Of a stretch of DNA of 64,000 nt, positions 10,132-21,011 are shown in pieces. Within the stretch, counting starts at the first letter, position 1, and the number at the start of each line of letters is the position of its first letter. The DNA is taken from NCBI GenBank assembly GCA_947446925.1, contig CANFHU010000005.1, positions 97,290 to 161,289 on the forward strand, written 5' to 3'. A model generated the notes under the pieces. The model was not told the DNA's origin, searched no databases, and saw only the letters and a list, made by a program, of their open reading frames with translations. The DNA is from Flavobacteriia bacterium (GTDB taxonomy: Bacteria > Bacteroidota > Bacteroidia > Flavobacteriales_D > Crocinitomicaceae). A program made the translations under genes and the position numbers.

Positions 10132-10512
10132 ATGAAATTAACGAGTATTAAATTTAGTATAACAATTTTTACAATCCTTGGGGTTGTGATGTTTTACTCT
10201 TTTTTACCCGAAAAAGATTGTTATTTAGAATCGGGTCATGCATCTTTTTATGCGAATAAATTTCATGGACGACAAACTTCTTCTGGAGAAATCTTTAGTC
10301 AAAATAAATATACTGCAGCACATCAAACCTTAGCTTTTGGCTCTATTGTGCGTGTTCAAAATTTAGTTAATGATTCGGTAGTTTATGTTAAAATAAATGA
10401 TCGTCTTCCAAAAAGTTCAAAACGTTTAATTGATTTATCTAAAAAAGCAGCGAGAGAGTTAAACTTCATTCGTAAAGGGACAGTTGAAGTTTTGGTAGAA
10501 CGTGTTCAATAA
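10132..10512 (+). CDS. RlpA-like septal ring lytic transglycosylase / double-psi beta-barrel protein
   Basis: GHASFYANKFHGRQTSSGEIF...AAHQTLAFGSIVRVQNL...VKINDRLP...IDLSKKAARELNF; start chosen at MKLTSIKF (TM helix). Confidence 0.88.
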   Translation: MKLTSIKFSITIFTILGVVMFYSFLPEKDCYLESGHASFYANKFHGRQTSSGEIFSQNKYTAAHQTLAFGSIVRVQNLVNDSVVYVKINDRLPKSSKRLIDLSKKAARELNFIRKGTVEVLVERVQ

Positions 10513-11567
10513 TGCTTTCCAATCTTAAAATTATTGATATTTCAACTGTACTTGCAGGTCCTTCTGTAGGTATGTTTTTTGCAGAATTGGGTGCGAATGT
10601 TTTGAAAATTGAACATCCGACACATAAAGATGTCACCAGAACCTGGAAAGGAGAAGGGGAAAACACAAATAGCATATCCGCTTATTTTTCAAGTGTAAAT
10701 TTCAAAAAAAAGTATACCACCCTTGACTTATCGATTTCAAAAGATTTAAATTGTTTCTTGGAATTAATTCAAGAAGCAGATATTTTACTTTCCAATTTTA
10801 AAGCGAGTGATTATTCCAAATTTGGTATTGAATCTAGGCGTTTACGCACACTTAATCCCCGCTTAATTCATGGTCGTGTAAGTGGTTTTGGATCAGATTC
10901 AGACAGGGTTGCTTACGACTTGATTTTACAAGCAGAAAGTGGTTTTATGTCAATCAATGGTTTAAGTACTACGGATCCTATCAAAATGCCAGTAGCATTA
11001 ATCGATGTATTAACTGCACATCAATTAAAAGAAGGTATATTACTTGCGTTATTAGCGCGCGAAAAATCAGGAATTGGAAAGGATGTACATGTTTCTTTGT
11101 ACAAAACTGCGGTATGTAGTTTAGTCAATCAAGCATCTAGTTATTTAATGACAAATAAGATTCCTCAACGAATTGGAAGTTTACATCCATCTATTGCACC
11201 CTACGGCGAAATATTCACAACAAAAGAAGGGGAGAAGGTTACGTTTGCAATTGGAAGTGACAAACAATTTATAAAATTATTACAAAAATTAGATTTAGTT
11301 GATTTTCTTATTGACGAGCGGTTTACCACGAATCAATCACGCGTGAAGCATCGTGAAGTACTTGCTAAACTTCTTCAGCCAGGCGTAAAAAAACTAACCG
11401 TAATTGAGTTATTAGAATGGTCTTTGGCGAATCACATACCTTGTGGTCATATAAAAAATATTCAAGAAGTATTTAATGAAAAAACAGCTAAAGATTTAGT
11501 AAGAGAAGAGGAGATAGAAGGGGTGGTTACCAAACGTGTAACTAGTATTTCCTTTGATTTTAATTAA
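10512..11567 (+). CDS. CoA transferase family III (CaiB/BaiF) protein
   Basis: MLSNLKIIDISTVLAGPSVGMFFAELGANVLKIEHP...; YDLILQAESGFMSI. Confidence 0.9.
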   Translation: MLSNLKIIDISTVLAGPSVGMFFAELGANVLKIEHPTHKDVTRTWKGEGENTNSISAYFSSVNFKKKYTTLDLSISKDLNCFLELIQEADILLSNFKASDYSKFGIESRRLRTLNPRLIHGRVSGFGSDSDRVAYDLILQAESGFMSINGLSTTDPIKMPVALIDVLTAHQLKEGILLALLAREKSGIGKDVHVSLYKTAVCSLVNQASSYLMTNKIPQRIGSLHPSIAPYGEIFTTKEGEKVTFAIGSDKQFIKLLQKLDLVDFLIDERFTTNQSRVKHREVLAKLLQPGVKKLTVIELLEWSLANHIPCGHIKNIQEVFNEKTAKDLVREEEIEGVVTKRVTSISFDFN

Positions 11568-11575
11568 TTCTCTAC

Positions 11576-14500
11576 TCATCGTAACAAAGATACATGACCT
11601 CTTTTAGAGATTGCATTACCATAACTATCTGTATAATATACTTGCCAATTATAAATATCATCTGGTGAAGGAAGTCCGTGATATGTTCCATCCCAACTAT
11701 CATTTTGATTAGATAAATAAACTATAAGTTCTCCCCATCTATCATAAATGTACATCGTAAAATCAGAAATGTTATACATAACTGGTTTAAATAAATCATT
11801 TTTCTGATCATTATTTGGAGTAAAGCAATTGGGAATATACAGTTCCGATTGAAATGTTATATACACTTTAGAACTATCTGTACATTGATTCGTATCAGTG
11901 AAATAAACACTAAATTGCATTTCTTTATCTGGGGTAATCATTGGATACTGACAATCTGAACAACTTAAAATGTTTGCCGGTTTCCAAGAAAATACTCCTT
12001 TGCTATTTTTTGATACTTCTGGTTTTAAAGTAATATTATCACCCCAATTTGCAACATATTGATAATCAATTTTTAAGTTTGGTCTTTTGAACACTGTGAT
12101 TAATACAGAGTTGGTGTCAACACATTGGTTAGAATCAATTGAAACAACCGTATATTTCGTAGAAGTTTTTGGAGTAACAGTTGCTATTGAATTATCACTT
12201 TTTAAATAGTTAATATCTGATTGATTCAACCATTTATAATACAAACCACCATGGCAAATGATAGTTGCTTTTTCATTTAAACAAATTGCTGTATCTTTTT
12301 CTAATTGGAAATTAGGGTCGAAAAAATTCACCCTAACCTCTTCTTTTTTTACACCACATGAATTTGTATACGCTACAGAATAAGTAGTATTTAATTTCGG
12401 TTTTAAGATGTACTTTAAATTATTAATTTTTTGAATACCTGTTGTTGGTGTAAAAGTTAAATTTTCTCCATTTTTAAGCGTTAAAACTTTTGATTCATTT
12501 GGGCATAAATTTATAGTTGGAGTTTGGAAAAATTGTTTCGTTGGGTCAATTGTTGAAACATGAATGGTATCAATTGTCTTACATGAATTTGAAATTGTTT
12601 TAGTTACAAAATAGGTAATTGAGTCTATTGGTGAACAAACAACATTATTACCCGAAGTGGTATTTAAATAATTAGTAGGAAACCAATTGTAATTTTTACC
12701 ACCACTTACAGTTAAATCAATACTATTCCCTTTACAAACTTCATAGGAGTAATTAGCGGATTGATTGGTTTTTAAGATTTTATATGGAAAGACAATATCT
12801 AATGTTCTGCAACCTTTTACTACATGAACCTCAATATCAACATCAGAATTAATTTTTGTTTTTAAAACAGAACCGGTGTTATTTAGAAATAAACTGTCTG
12901 GTTTCCAATGATACACACCACCCTCTAAAACAGAAATTTCTACATCTGCATTTAAACAAGTACTTGCGACTTCATGTATGATTTTTTCATAATCATTATA
13001 AACATTTACTTCCGTAAAAGTAGTGTCAGGCAACAAGCAAATACTTTTTGAATTTGATGCAATTAACTTAACGGTATATTTACCTGGAGTTTTGTATCTA
13101 TGAATTGGTTCTTTCAATTTCGATTTTTCCCCATCACCAAAATACCATTCATACGTATCACAATTAACACTTAGATTAGAGAAATGTACATCCCCATTTA
13201 AACAAATAGCACTATCACCTGTAGTTATTTTTGCCAAGGAAGCTTTTAAATCAAATTCAAAAGCCGCTAAATTACATCCACCAGCAGTTGCATTATTTGT
13301 AGGAGAAAATACTTCAGGTGTTGTAGAAAAGCCGTCTTGAATAGAACCACAGCCAGCACAAACAGCATGATAAATACCACCTCTTTTATCAAATCGACTA
13401 GTACCACCATCGACATGATTATTTGCAATACTCATACCCCCCATAAAAGTCGCATAACTTAAAACACCTGCATCATTACCTAATACTGCTATATAAAAAT
13501 TATTACCATTTGTTTCATTTTGAAAAGCATCGTTAGTTACCTCTAAACCAATCGTTGTACTATTGATTGCCTTTGATGAAGATCTGTTTTTTATACCTCC
13601 CCAGCCAGATATATATATATCACCACACAAGGAAACAGAAAAAGCAGTAGGGGAAATGTCTACAGACTTATTACCGGTTCCAAAGGTTGTGTTCCATTGT
13701 AATGTATTGAGATCATTGGAAAATTTACTAATGAATTGACCTGAATTTGGAATTCCATATTTACCAGTAGTAATCGGTAAATTACTTTCACTTTGTCCAT
13801 AGATGTAAATATTTTTCAAATGATCTATTTGCACGAAAAATGCTTGATCATATTCTGAAGCACCAATAAATGTTCCTGCTAAAATTTTTGGATTATTATT
13901 GGATAATTTCAAAACATAACCATCACATAAACCACCATTATAGTGTTTAACATTTCCATTAGCAAAAGTTAATTCAGAAGAATTAGTACCACCTGCAAGA
14001 TACAATGTCCCATCCAAAGCGGATTGAACTGAATTTCCTGTTTCAATATTTTCACCACCAAAATAACTTGAAAATATTAGATTGTCCAAATTCGATGAAA
14101 ACTTAAAAATGACAGCGTCCTGAAATCCTTTTAAATTAGATTGAAAAGCATTTTTGGTAGGGAAGTCATGCGAGTGAGTTGTACTCGAAACAACAACATT
14201 ATTATCATGACTAATAATGATTTCTCCACGGAATTCATCTCCAGAATTAAAACGAAGTATACTATCATTTATGCCATCGTTTTTACTCCCACCAATATAC
14301 GTAGATGCTTTTAAAACAGATCCAAATTCATTTAATTTAAGTACATATAAATCTGTTTGATTAAAATAAATATTTAGTCTTTTTTCAGGTAATTTACCAC
14401 CATTGAATGTTTTATCGTAAGAATTAGTTGGTATTGGGAAGTCATTTGAACTAGTAGCCCCAAAAATATAAAGGTCGTTTTGATCATTACAAACCATGCT

Positions 14501-15529
14501 ATGTGGTGTCTCATTTCCTTTTCCACCGATATAAGTAGAAAAAAGTAAATCTTTTCCATCTGCATTAAATTTAGAAATAGTTAAATCAACAGCAGAATGG
14601 GTTAGTGTATAAACATTATTTAAACTATCTACATAGATTGAATCACCACCATTAAAATTCAGATTATAAGAACCAGTAACCGTAGGATACCCCATACCAA
14701 ATGAAACACCTCCTGCAATAAGATTTCCGTTTTTGTCCGGTGTAGCAGTAAATCCTCTATTATCAGCAGTTGATCCAGAAAAAGAAGAAAATATAATTTC
14801 AGGGTCAATACATAAAGTGTGATTAAGGTTGTATTTATCAAGTTTATATTGAACAATATCGTCTATTAAATTAAATTGAATTCCCACATTTGACTTTTTA
14901 CCAGTAGTAGGATTAATAGTCCAAGCACTTGGTTTTCGATGGATAATTTCGCCGAACCGGTATTGAACATGTAAACTTCCATCTGAATCGATAAAAGATC
15001 GTTTCCCTCCAGTTATACGCATCTTGATAACAGACGGATCTTGCATAGGAGCAATTAAAAAAGAATATTCCATTAAATTCGATTTTGCTTCCATCAACAT
15101 AGAAACATTCGGGTAAATTTCTGCTACTTCAAGTTTTTTATACCCGAAAATTTCACTTTTCCATTTGGTAGAATCTACTCCTATAAAATAATTATGATAA
15201 TGTTTTGATCTATTTTCTTTTTTAATCTTGGAAAAATTAGCGTTCTCAAATCGTGTTGTAATTACATCTACACCAATGACGTCCTTTGAATTCGAATTAA
15301 CATTTCTTTTTATTTGATTTTCAGAATGTTCAAGTGGACTTTTCTCCAATAGATTATATGTAAATCCAGTTTTATCTATATAAAAATCACCTAGTGCTAA
15401 TGGTGTTTTAAATAATACATCTTTATGCCATTGTCCTTGATTTGGGTAAAACCAAATAGATTCTTTTTGAGCATATATATGAAAGGTATATAAGAAAAAA
15501 AACGTAGATAATAAAATTCTATTTAACAC
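11576..15529 (-). CDS. Large secreted protein: SBBP-like propeller, PKD, Ig-like repeats and gliding-motility-associated C-terminal (T9SS type B) domain
   Basis: SBBP-like FSTYIGG blades; PKD CDTYEWYFGDGEKSKLKEPIHRYKTPGKYTVKLIA; C-term LYIPNCFTPNNDQKNDLFKP...YIYDRWGELIV...WDGTYHG...YNWQVYYTD. Confidence 0.92.
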   Translation of the reverse strand: MLNRILLSTFFFLYTFHIYAQKESIWFYPNQGQWHKDVLFKTPLALGDFYIDKTGFTYNLLEKSPLEHSENQIKRNVNSNSKDVIGVDVITTRFENANFSKIKKENRSKHYHNYFIGVDSTKWKSEIFGYKKLEVAEIYPNVSMLMEAKSNLMEYSFLIAPMQDPSVIKMRITGGKRSFIDSDGSLHVQYRFGEIIHRKPSAWTINPTTGKKSNVGIQFNLIDDIVQYKLDKYNLNHTLCIDPEIIFSSFSGSTADNRGFTATPDKNGNLIAGGVSFGMGYPTVTGSYNLNFNGGDSIYVDSLNNVYTLTHSAVDLTISKFNADGKDLLFSTYIGGKGNETPHSMVCNDQNDLYIFGATSSNDFPIPTNSYDKTFNGGKLPEKRLNIYFNQTDLYVLKLNEFGSVLKASTYIGGSKNDGINDSILRFNSGDEFRGEIIISHDNNVVVSSTTHSHDFPTKNAFQSNLKGFQDAVIFKFSSNLDNLIFSSYFGGENIETGNSVQSALDGTLYLAGGTNSSELTFANGNVKHYNGGLCDGYVLKLSNNNPKILAGTFIGASEYDQAFFVQIDHLKNIYIYGQSESNLPITTGKYGIPNSGQFISKFSNDLNTLQWNTTFGTGNKSVDISPTAFSVSLCGDIYISGWGGIKNRSSSKAINSTTIGLEVTNDAFQNETNGNNFYIAVLGNDAGVLSYATFMGGMSIANNHVDGGTSRFDKRGGIYHAVCAGCGSIQDGFSTTPEVFSPTNNATAGGCNLAAFEFDLKASLAKITTGDSAICLNGDVHFSNLSVNCDTYEWYFGDGEKSKLKEPIHRYKTPGKYTVKLIASNSKSICLLPDTTFTEVNVYNDYEKIIHEVASTCLNADVEISVLEGGVYHWKPDSLFLNNTGSVLKTKINSDVDIEVHVVKGCRTLDIVFPYKILKTNQSANYSYEVCKGNSIDLTVSGGKNYNWFPTNYLNTTSGNNVVCSPIDSITYFVTKTISNSCKTIDTIHVSTIDPTKQFFQTPTINLCPNESKVLTLKNGENLTFTPTTGIQKINNLKYILKPKLNTTYSVAYTNSCGVKKEEVRVNFFDPNFQLEKDTAICLNEKATIICHGGLYYKWLNQSDINYLKSDNSIATVTPKTSTKYTVVSIDSNQCVDTNSVLITVFKRPNLKIDYQYVANWGDNITLKPEVSKNSKGVFSWKPANILSCSDCQYPMITPDKEMQFSVYFTDTNQCTDSSKVYITFQSELYIPNCFTPNNDQKNDLFKPVMYNISDFTMYIYDRWGELIVYLSNQNDSWDGTYHGLPSPDDIYNWQVYYTDSYGNAISKRGHVSLLR

Positions 15530-15586
15530 TATATTAATCTTTTAAATCGATATTAAGTAATTTGTATAAAAATTAAAGTTAAAAAA

Positions 15587-15612
15587 AAAACCGCATCTTT
15601 CAATGCGGTTTT
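15587..15612 (-). terminator. Terminator after gcvT
   Basis: AAAACCGCAT-ctttca-ATGCGGTTTT. Confidence 0.8.
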
Positions 15613-15628
15613 GTAATAGTTAATAAAA

Positions 15629-16711
15629 TTAATTTTTGTAGAAAGGTAATTTAACCACTTTTGCTTTAATTCCTTTATCTCTGATTGAAACAAATATTTC
15701 AGAATCTAATTTTGAATTTTCTAACGTTACATAACCAAGTCCGATACCAATTTTCATAGAAGGAGACATAGTTCCAGAAGTTACAATACCTATTTCTTTT
15801 CCATCTGCATCTACAATAGGGTAGTCATGACGAGGAATTCCACGATCAATCATTTCGAAAGCAACCAACTTACGCGTAACTCCTTCTTCTTTTTGTTTTT
15901 TCAAAAATTCTGCATCGGTAAAATCTTTCGTGAATTTCGTAATCCAACCTAATCCAGCCTCTAAAGGAGAAGTTGAATCGTTGATGTCATTTCCGTATAA
16001 ACAGAATCCCATTTCTAAACGAAGCGTGTCACGAGCAGCTAAACCAATAGGCTTGATTCCAAAAGGAGCACCTGCTTCAAATACTTTGTCCCATAATGCA
16101 TTCACCGCATCATTTTTTACATAAATTTCAAAACCTCCCGAACCAGTATAACCAGTTGCAGAAATAATTACATGTTCAACACCTGCGAAATCACCTACTA
16201 CGAAATTATAATATGGAATAGCTTTTAAATCTACGGATGTTAAAGATTGCATCGCTTCCGCTGCTTTCGGTCCTTGAATTGCTAATAAAGAATATTCATC
16301 CGAAATATTTTTCATTTCCACACCTAAGTCATTGTGTGCGGAAATCCATTCCCAATCTTTATCTATATTAGAAGCATTCACTACTAAAAGATATTGCTCT
16401 TCTTTCATTTTATAGACAATTAAATCATCTACAATTCCTCCTTTACCATTTGGAAGACAGCTATATTGCGCTTTACCTACAACCAAATTGGAAGCATCGT
16501 TAGAAGTAACTTTTTGAATTAAATCCAATGCTTTTGGTCCTGTTAATAAAAACTCACCCATGTGAGAAACGTCAAAAACACCAACTCCATTACGCACTGT
16601 TTCGTGCTCCATGTTCACTCCTTCGTATTGTACAGGCATATTATATCCTGCAAACGGTACCATTTTCGCTCCAAGCGCAATGTGTTTTTCTGTTAAAGCT
16701 GTATTTTTCAT
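15629..16711 (-). CDS. gcvT: Glycine cleavage system aminomethyltransferase (T protein)
   Basis: [19 protein letters not shown]...[11 protein letters not shown]...; start adjusted to [10 protein letters not shown]. Confidence 0.97.
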   Translation of the reverse strand: MKNTALTEKHIALGAKMVPFAGYNMPVQYEGVNMEHETVRNGVGVFDVSHMGEFLLTGPKALDLIQKVTSNDASNLVVGKAQYSCLPNGKGGIVDDLIVYKMKEEQYLLVVNASNIDKDWEWISAHNDLGVEMKNISDEYSLLAIQGPKAAEAMQSLTSVDLKAIPYYNFVVGDFAGVEHVIISATGYTGSGGFEIYVKNDAVNALWDKVFEAGAPFGIKPIGLAARDTLRLEMGFCLYGNDINDSTSPLEAGLGWITKFTKDFTDAEFLKKQKEEGVTRKLVAFEMIDRGIPRHDYPIVDADGKEIGIVTSGTMSPSMKIGIGLGYVTLENSKLDSEIFVSIRDKGIKAKVVKLPFYKN

Positions 16712-16793
16712 TTGATAATTTTCTTTTGGCAAAAGTAGAATTTATTTTGTTGACAAACACAATCTAGCAGTGATATTGTAATATATTTGAAAC

Positions 16794-17753
16794 ATGAATA
16801 CGGAAACAAACCATCCTTTATTTGATACATCGTTATCCATTCTTCAGGAAATAAACATACCTAGATTTACCGCAAGAGGAATTAAACTCTTTATTAAACG
16901 GGATGACTTGATTCATAAAGAAGTTTCAGGTAATAAATGGCGAAAATTGAAATATAATTTATTACAAGTTCAACAAGGTAATTACTTAGGTGTATTTACA
17001 TTTGGAGGTGCGTATTCAAATCATTTACTTGCAACAGCTTCAGCTGCTAATCGTGCAAATATCAAAAGTATAGGTTTTGTTCGTGGAGACGAATTAACTG
17101 AAAATTCAAACAATACACTCAAGCGATGTACCGAACTTGGAATGCAATTAATTTTTATTTCACGGGAGGAATATGCGCTTCGAAACGACAAGCAATATAT
17201 CGATGAATTAAAATCGGAGCATACAAATTTTTATTTTGTACCAGAAGGGGGCGGAAATTACCTTGGAATAGTCGGTTGTCAAGAAATTTGGAAAGAAATA
17301 AATCAAACAATAGATGAAGTATTTGTAGCACAAGGAACAACAGCCACAAGTTGTGGAGTATTATTAGGAAAACCCGCCAACTGCAAATTACATGTAATCC
17401 CAGTCTTAAAAGGATTTGATGCTTACGCAGAAATGTTAAACAAATTAAAATGGTTTTTATTTCAAGAAGATTTAGCAAAAGAGTTACTTGAAGATGTGGT
17501 AATTCATCATGAATATCATTTTGGAGGTTATGGAAAATACACCCATGATTTACTAACATTTATTCAAGAAGTTTATCAGAATTCTAAAATCCCGCTGGAT
17601 CCGATATATACAGCAAAAGCATTTTATGGTATGTTCAAAGAATTAGAAATTAAAACGTACGACAATAAACATATTTTATTCATACATACAGGTGGTATTC
17701 AAGTATGTAAAGAAATTGAAATAAAAAATAATATTTCGCTATTCACAAATTGA
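16794..17753 (+). CDS. PLP-dependent 1-aminocyclopropane-1-carboxylate deaminase / D-cysteine desulfhydrase family
   Basis: KRDDLIHKEVSGNKWRKLKYNL...TFGGAYSNHLLA...PEGG. Confidence 0.9.
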   Translation: MNTETNHPLFDTSLSILQEINIPRFTARGIKLFIKRDDLIHKEVSGNKWRKLKYNLLQVQQGNYLGVFTFGGAYSNHLLATASAANRANIKSIGFVRGDELTENSNNTLKRCTELGMQLIFISREEYALRNDKQYIDELKSEHTNFYFVPEGGGNYLGIVGCQEIWKEINQTIDEVFVAQGTTATSCGVLLGKPANCKLHVIPVLKGFDAYAEMLNKLKWFLFQEDLAKELLEDVVIHHEYHFGGYGKYTHDLLTFIQEVYQNSKIPLDPIYTAKAFYGMFKELEIKTYDNKHILFIHTGGIQVCKEIEIKNNISLFTN

Positions 17754-17796
17754 AATTTTCGTTGATAAATAGTTCATTTATTTTTAGAGGTTTCAA

Positions 17797-17826
17797 TTGT
17801 TGACCAATAATTTTTAGTTAAATTTG
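17797..17826 (+). promoter_or_regulatory. Bacteroidota-type promoter for carB
   Basis: TTG-N19-TAAATTTG matches TTG/TAnnTTTG consensus, 55 bp upstream of the ATG. Confidence 0.65.
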
Positions 17827-17880
17827 CGCTCAATTTGTAGTTAACTATTTGTAAAATTGAAATCTAAATAAGCGCATTTT

Positions 17881-20697
17881 ATGCCAAAAAACGAATCCAT
17901 TAAATCAGTATTAATCATCGGAAGCGGACCTATTGTTATTGGACAAGCTTGCGAATTTGATTACTCAGGCTCACAAGCTGCACGTTCCTTAAGAGAAGAA
18001 GGTATCGAAGTAACATTAATCAATTCTAATCCAGCAACTATCATGACGGATAAATTAGTTGCGGATAATGTTTATTTATGGCCGCTTGAACCAGAATACA
18101 TCGTTAAAATTCTTCAGTCGCATAAAATTGATGCTGTTTTACCTACAATGGGTGGTCAAACAGGATTAAATCTTGCAATGAAATGTGAGGAGATGGGTAT
18201 TTGGGAGGAGTATGGTGTTAAAATGATTGGTGTAGATATTGCTGCAATTGACATCACGGAGAATCGCGAGGAATTTAGAGAGTTAATGGGGAGAATTGGT
18301 GTTGGAATGGCGCCACAAAAAACTGCAAAATCGTTTCTAGAAGGAAAAGAAATCGCGCAAGAGTTTGGTTTCCCATTGTGTATTCGCGCTTCTTACACTC
18401 TAGGTGGTGCAGGAGCATCTGTGGTACATGACCCAAAAGAATTTGACAATTTATTAGAAAGAGGTCTTCAATTATCTCCAATACATGAGGTTATGATTGA
18501 TAAAGCGCTTTTAGGTTGGAAAGAATATGAATTAGAGTTACTACGTGATAATAATGACAATGTAGTTATTATTTGTTCGATCGAAAATTTTGATCCACTT
18601 GGAATACATACTGGTGATTCAATTACTGTAGCACCAGCAATGACATTATCGGATACGACCTTCCAAAGAATGCGTGATATGTCAATTAAAATGATGCGTT
18701 CTATTGGAAATTTCGCTGGAGGTTGTAACGTACAGTTTGCAGTTTCTCCAGATGAAAAAGAAGAAATTATTGCGATCGAAATTAACCCACGCGTTTCTCG
18801 TTCTTCTGCATTAGCATCAAAAGCAACAGGGTATCCAATTGCTAAAATCGCTGCAAAACTTGCGATAGGTTACAATTTGGATGAATTAAAAAATCAGATA
18901 ACTAAAAGTACTTCTGCATTATTCGAACCAACCTTGGATTATGTAATTGTTAAAATTCCTCGTTGGAACTTCAATAAATTCCCTGGAACTGACCGAAAAC
19001 TTGGACTTCAAATGAAGTCTGTTGGAGAAGTTATGGGAATTGGACGTTCGTTTCAAGAAGCATTACAAAAAGCATGTCAATCCCTAGAAATTGACCGAAA
19101 TGGTTTAGGAGCAGATGGAAAAGAGTTAACAAATCAAGAACAAATTTTACATTCGTTAGAGTTCGCTTCTTGGAACCGTTTATTCCATGTATATGATGCA
19201 ATTAAATTAGGAATTCCATTTAAAACTATTCACGAGAAAACGAAGATTGACGTTTGGTTCTTGAAACAAATTGAAGACTTAATTAAATTAGAACGAAAGT
19301 TAGAGAAATTCCATTTAGGAAATATACCAAAAGATTTAATGTTTACTGCAAAACAAAAAGGATATGCAGATAGACAAATTGCGCATTTATTACGTTGTTT
19401 AGAATCCGAAGTACATATTAAACGTACGGAAATGGGTATTAAACGTGTATTTAAATTAGTAGATACTTGCGCTGCGGAATTCGAAGCGAAAACACCATAT
19501 TACTATTCTACCTTTGAATACGAAAATGAAAGTATCGTATCAGATAAAAAGAAAGTAGTAGTTTTAGGTTCAGGCCCAAATAGAATTGGTCAAGGAATTG
19601 AATTTGATTACAGTTGTGTACATGGTGTTTTAGCTGCAAAAGAATGTGGTTATGAAACAATTATGATTAACTGTAATCCAGAAACTGTTTCAACTGATTT
19701 TGATACTGCAGATAAATTATACTTCGAACCTGTATTCTGGGAACATATCTATGATATCATTCAACACGAAAAACCAGAAGGGGTAATCGTTCAATTAGGT
19801 GGACAAACTGCATTGAAATTAGCAGAAAAATTAAACCGTTTTGGAATCAAGATACTAGGAACCAGTTACGAAGCATTAGACTTAGCAGAAGATAGAGGTC
19901 GTTTTTCTAAATTATTAGAAGAAAACAATATTCTATTTCCAAAATATGGAATTGTTCAGGATGCGGAACAAGCATTGGTTTTATCCGATGAATTAGGATT
20001 TCCTTTGTTGGTTCGTCCTTCGTATGTATTGGGTGGACAAAAAATGAAAATTGTCATCAATAAAGAAGAATTAGAGCACCATGTTGTGGATATTATCGGC
20101 GAGATGGGAAGTAATCAGATTTTATTAGACCACTTTATTGGAGGAGCAATCGAAGCGGAAGCGGATGCTATATGTGATGGAGAAGATGTATATATCATTG
20201 GTGTTATGCAACACATAGAACCGGCTGGTATTCACTCAGGTGATTCTTATGCATTATTACCTCCATATAATTTAGGAGATTTTGTAATGCTTCAAATTGA
20301 AGATATTACAAAAAAAGTTGCAATTGCATTAAAAACAAAAGGGTTAATTAATATACAATTTGCAATTAAAGATGATAAAGTATATGTAATTGAAGCAAAT
20401 CCAAGAGCTTCTAGAACTGTACCGTTTATCGCTAAAGCATATGATGAACCATATGTAAATTATGCAACAAAAGTTATGTTAGGTCATTCGAAGGTGAAAG
20501 ATTTTAATTTCAATCCAAAACGCGAAGGGTACGCAATTAAAATTCCAGTATTCTCCTATGAAAAATTTCCAGACGTGAAAAAGGAATTAGGTCCTGAAAT
20601 GAAATCTACTGGTGAAGGAATTAGATTTATCAAAGATTTGAAAGACCCTTTCTTTACGAAGATTTATTCTGAGCGTAACATGCACTTATCTAGATAA
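17881..20697 (+). CDS. carB: Carbamoyl-phosphate synthase large subunit
   Basis: IIGSGPIVIGQACEFDYSGSQA; duplicated ATP-grasp halves; VLGSGPNRIGQGIEFDYSC. Confidence 0.99.
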   Translation: MPKNESIKSVLIIGSGPIVIGQACEFDYSGSQAARSLREEGIEVTLINSNPATIMTDKLVADNVYLWPLEPEYIVKILQSHKIDAVLPTMGGQTGLNLAMKCEEMGIWEEYGVKMIGVDIAAIDITENREEFRELMGRIGVGMAPQKTAKSFLEGKEIAQEFGFPLCIRASYTLGGAGASVVHDPKEFDNLLERGLQLSPIHEVMIDKALLGWKEYELELLRDNNDNVVIICSIENFDPLGIHTGDSITVAPAMTLSDTTFQRMRDMSIKMMRSIGNFAGGCNVQFAVSPDEKEEIIAIEINPRVSRSSALASKATGYPIAKIAAKLAIGYNLDELKNQITKSTSALFEPTLDYVIVKIPRWNFNKFPGTDRKLGLQMKSVGEVMGIGRSFQEALQKACQSLEIDRNGLGADGKELTNQEQILHSLEFASWNRLFHVYDAIKLGIPFKTIHEKTKIDVWFLKQIEDLIKLERKLEKFHLGNIPKDLMFTAKQKGYADRQIAHLLRCLESEVHIKRTEMGIKRVFKLVDTCAAEFEAKTPYYYSTFEYENESIVSDKKKVVVLGSGPNRIGQGIEFDYSCVHGVLAAKECGYETIMINCNPETVSTDFDTADKLYFEPVFWEHIYDIIQHEKPEGVIVQLGGQTALKLAEKLNRFGIKILGTSYEALDLAEDRGRFSKLLEENNILFPKYGIVQDAEQALVLSDELGFPLLVRPSYVLGGQKMKIVINKEELEHHVVDIIGEMGSNQILLDHFIGGAIEAEADAICDGEDVYIIGVMQHIEPAGIHSGDSYALLPPYNLGDFVMLQIEDITKKVAIALKTKGLINIQFAIKDDKVYVIEANPRASRTVPFIAKAYDEPYVNYATKVMLGHSKVKDFNFNPKREGYAIKIPVFSYEKFPDVKKELGPEMKSTGEGIRFIKDLKDPFFTKIYSERNMHLSR

Positions 20698-20698
20698 A

Positions 20699-20953
20699 AT
20701 GGTTGTTACAGCAAGTATCTCGGGAGTCTTAAAAACGATTCTGATGCTTCTAGGAGCTATGGTTGTACTAAAATATTTAGGACAATTAATGGTAGCAAAG
20801 AGAAATATAGCTGAACAAAATAAATTTAGAGCTGAGCAAGATAAAATTCAGAAACAAAAAGCACATTTTGAACGAAATAAAGGTAAAATTTCAATTTTAA
20901 GAAATGATACACTTGGTAATGTGAAAGATGTAGATTACGAAGAAGTAAAATAA
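20699..20953 (+). CDS. Small membrane protein, DUF4834-like
   Basis: 84 aa, one N-terminal TM helix then charged tail ending DVDYEEVK. Confidence 0.55.
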   Translation: MVVTASISGVLKTILMLLGAMVVLKYLGQLMVAKRNIAEQNKFRAEQDKIQKQKAHFERNKGKISILRNDTLGNVKDVDYEEVK

Positions 20954-20959
20954 AATAAG

Positions 20960-20994
20960 AGAAAAATCCATAGTTGCTGACTGTGGATTTTTCT
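20960..20994 (+). terminator. Terminator-like hairpin
   Basis: AGAAAAATCCATAGT-tgctg-ACTGTGGATTTTTCT. Confidence 0.8.
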
Positions 20995-21011
20995 ATTTTA
21001 AAATAAAAAAT

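Noticed and set aside
13609-13620. (AT)6 dinucleotide run in the T9SS-type protein gene
   Set aside because: Short and explained by codons of a propeller blade motif (DIYIS); dinucleotide slippage not compelling at this length.
17155-17559. 134-aa minus-strand ORF opposite the ACC deaminase-like gene
   Set aside because: Leu/His-rich shadow translation of a well-supported gene; no independent evidence.
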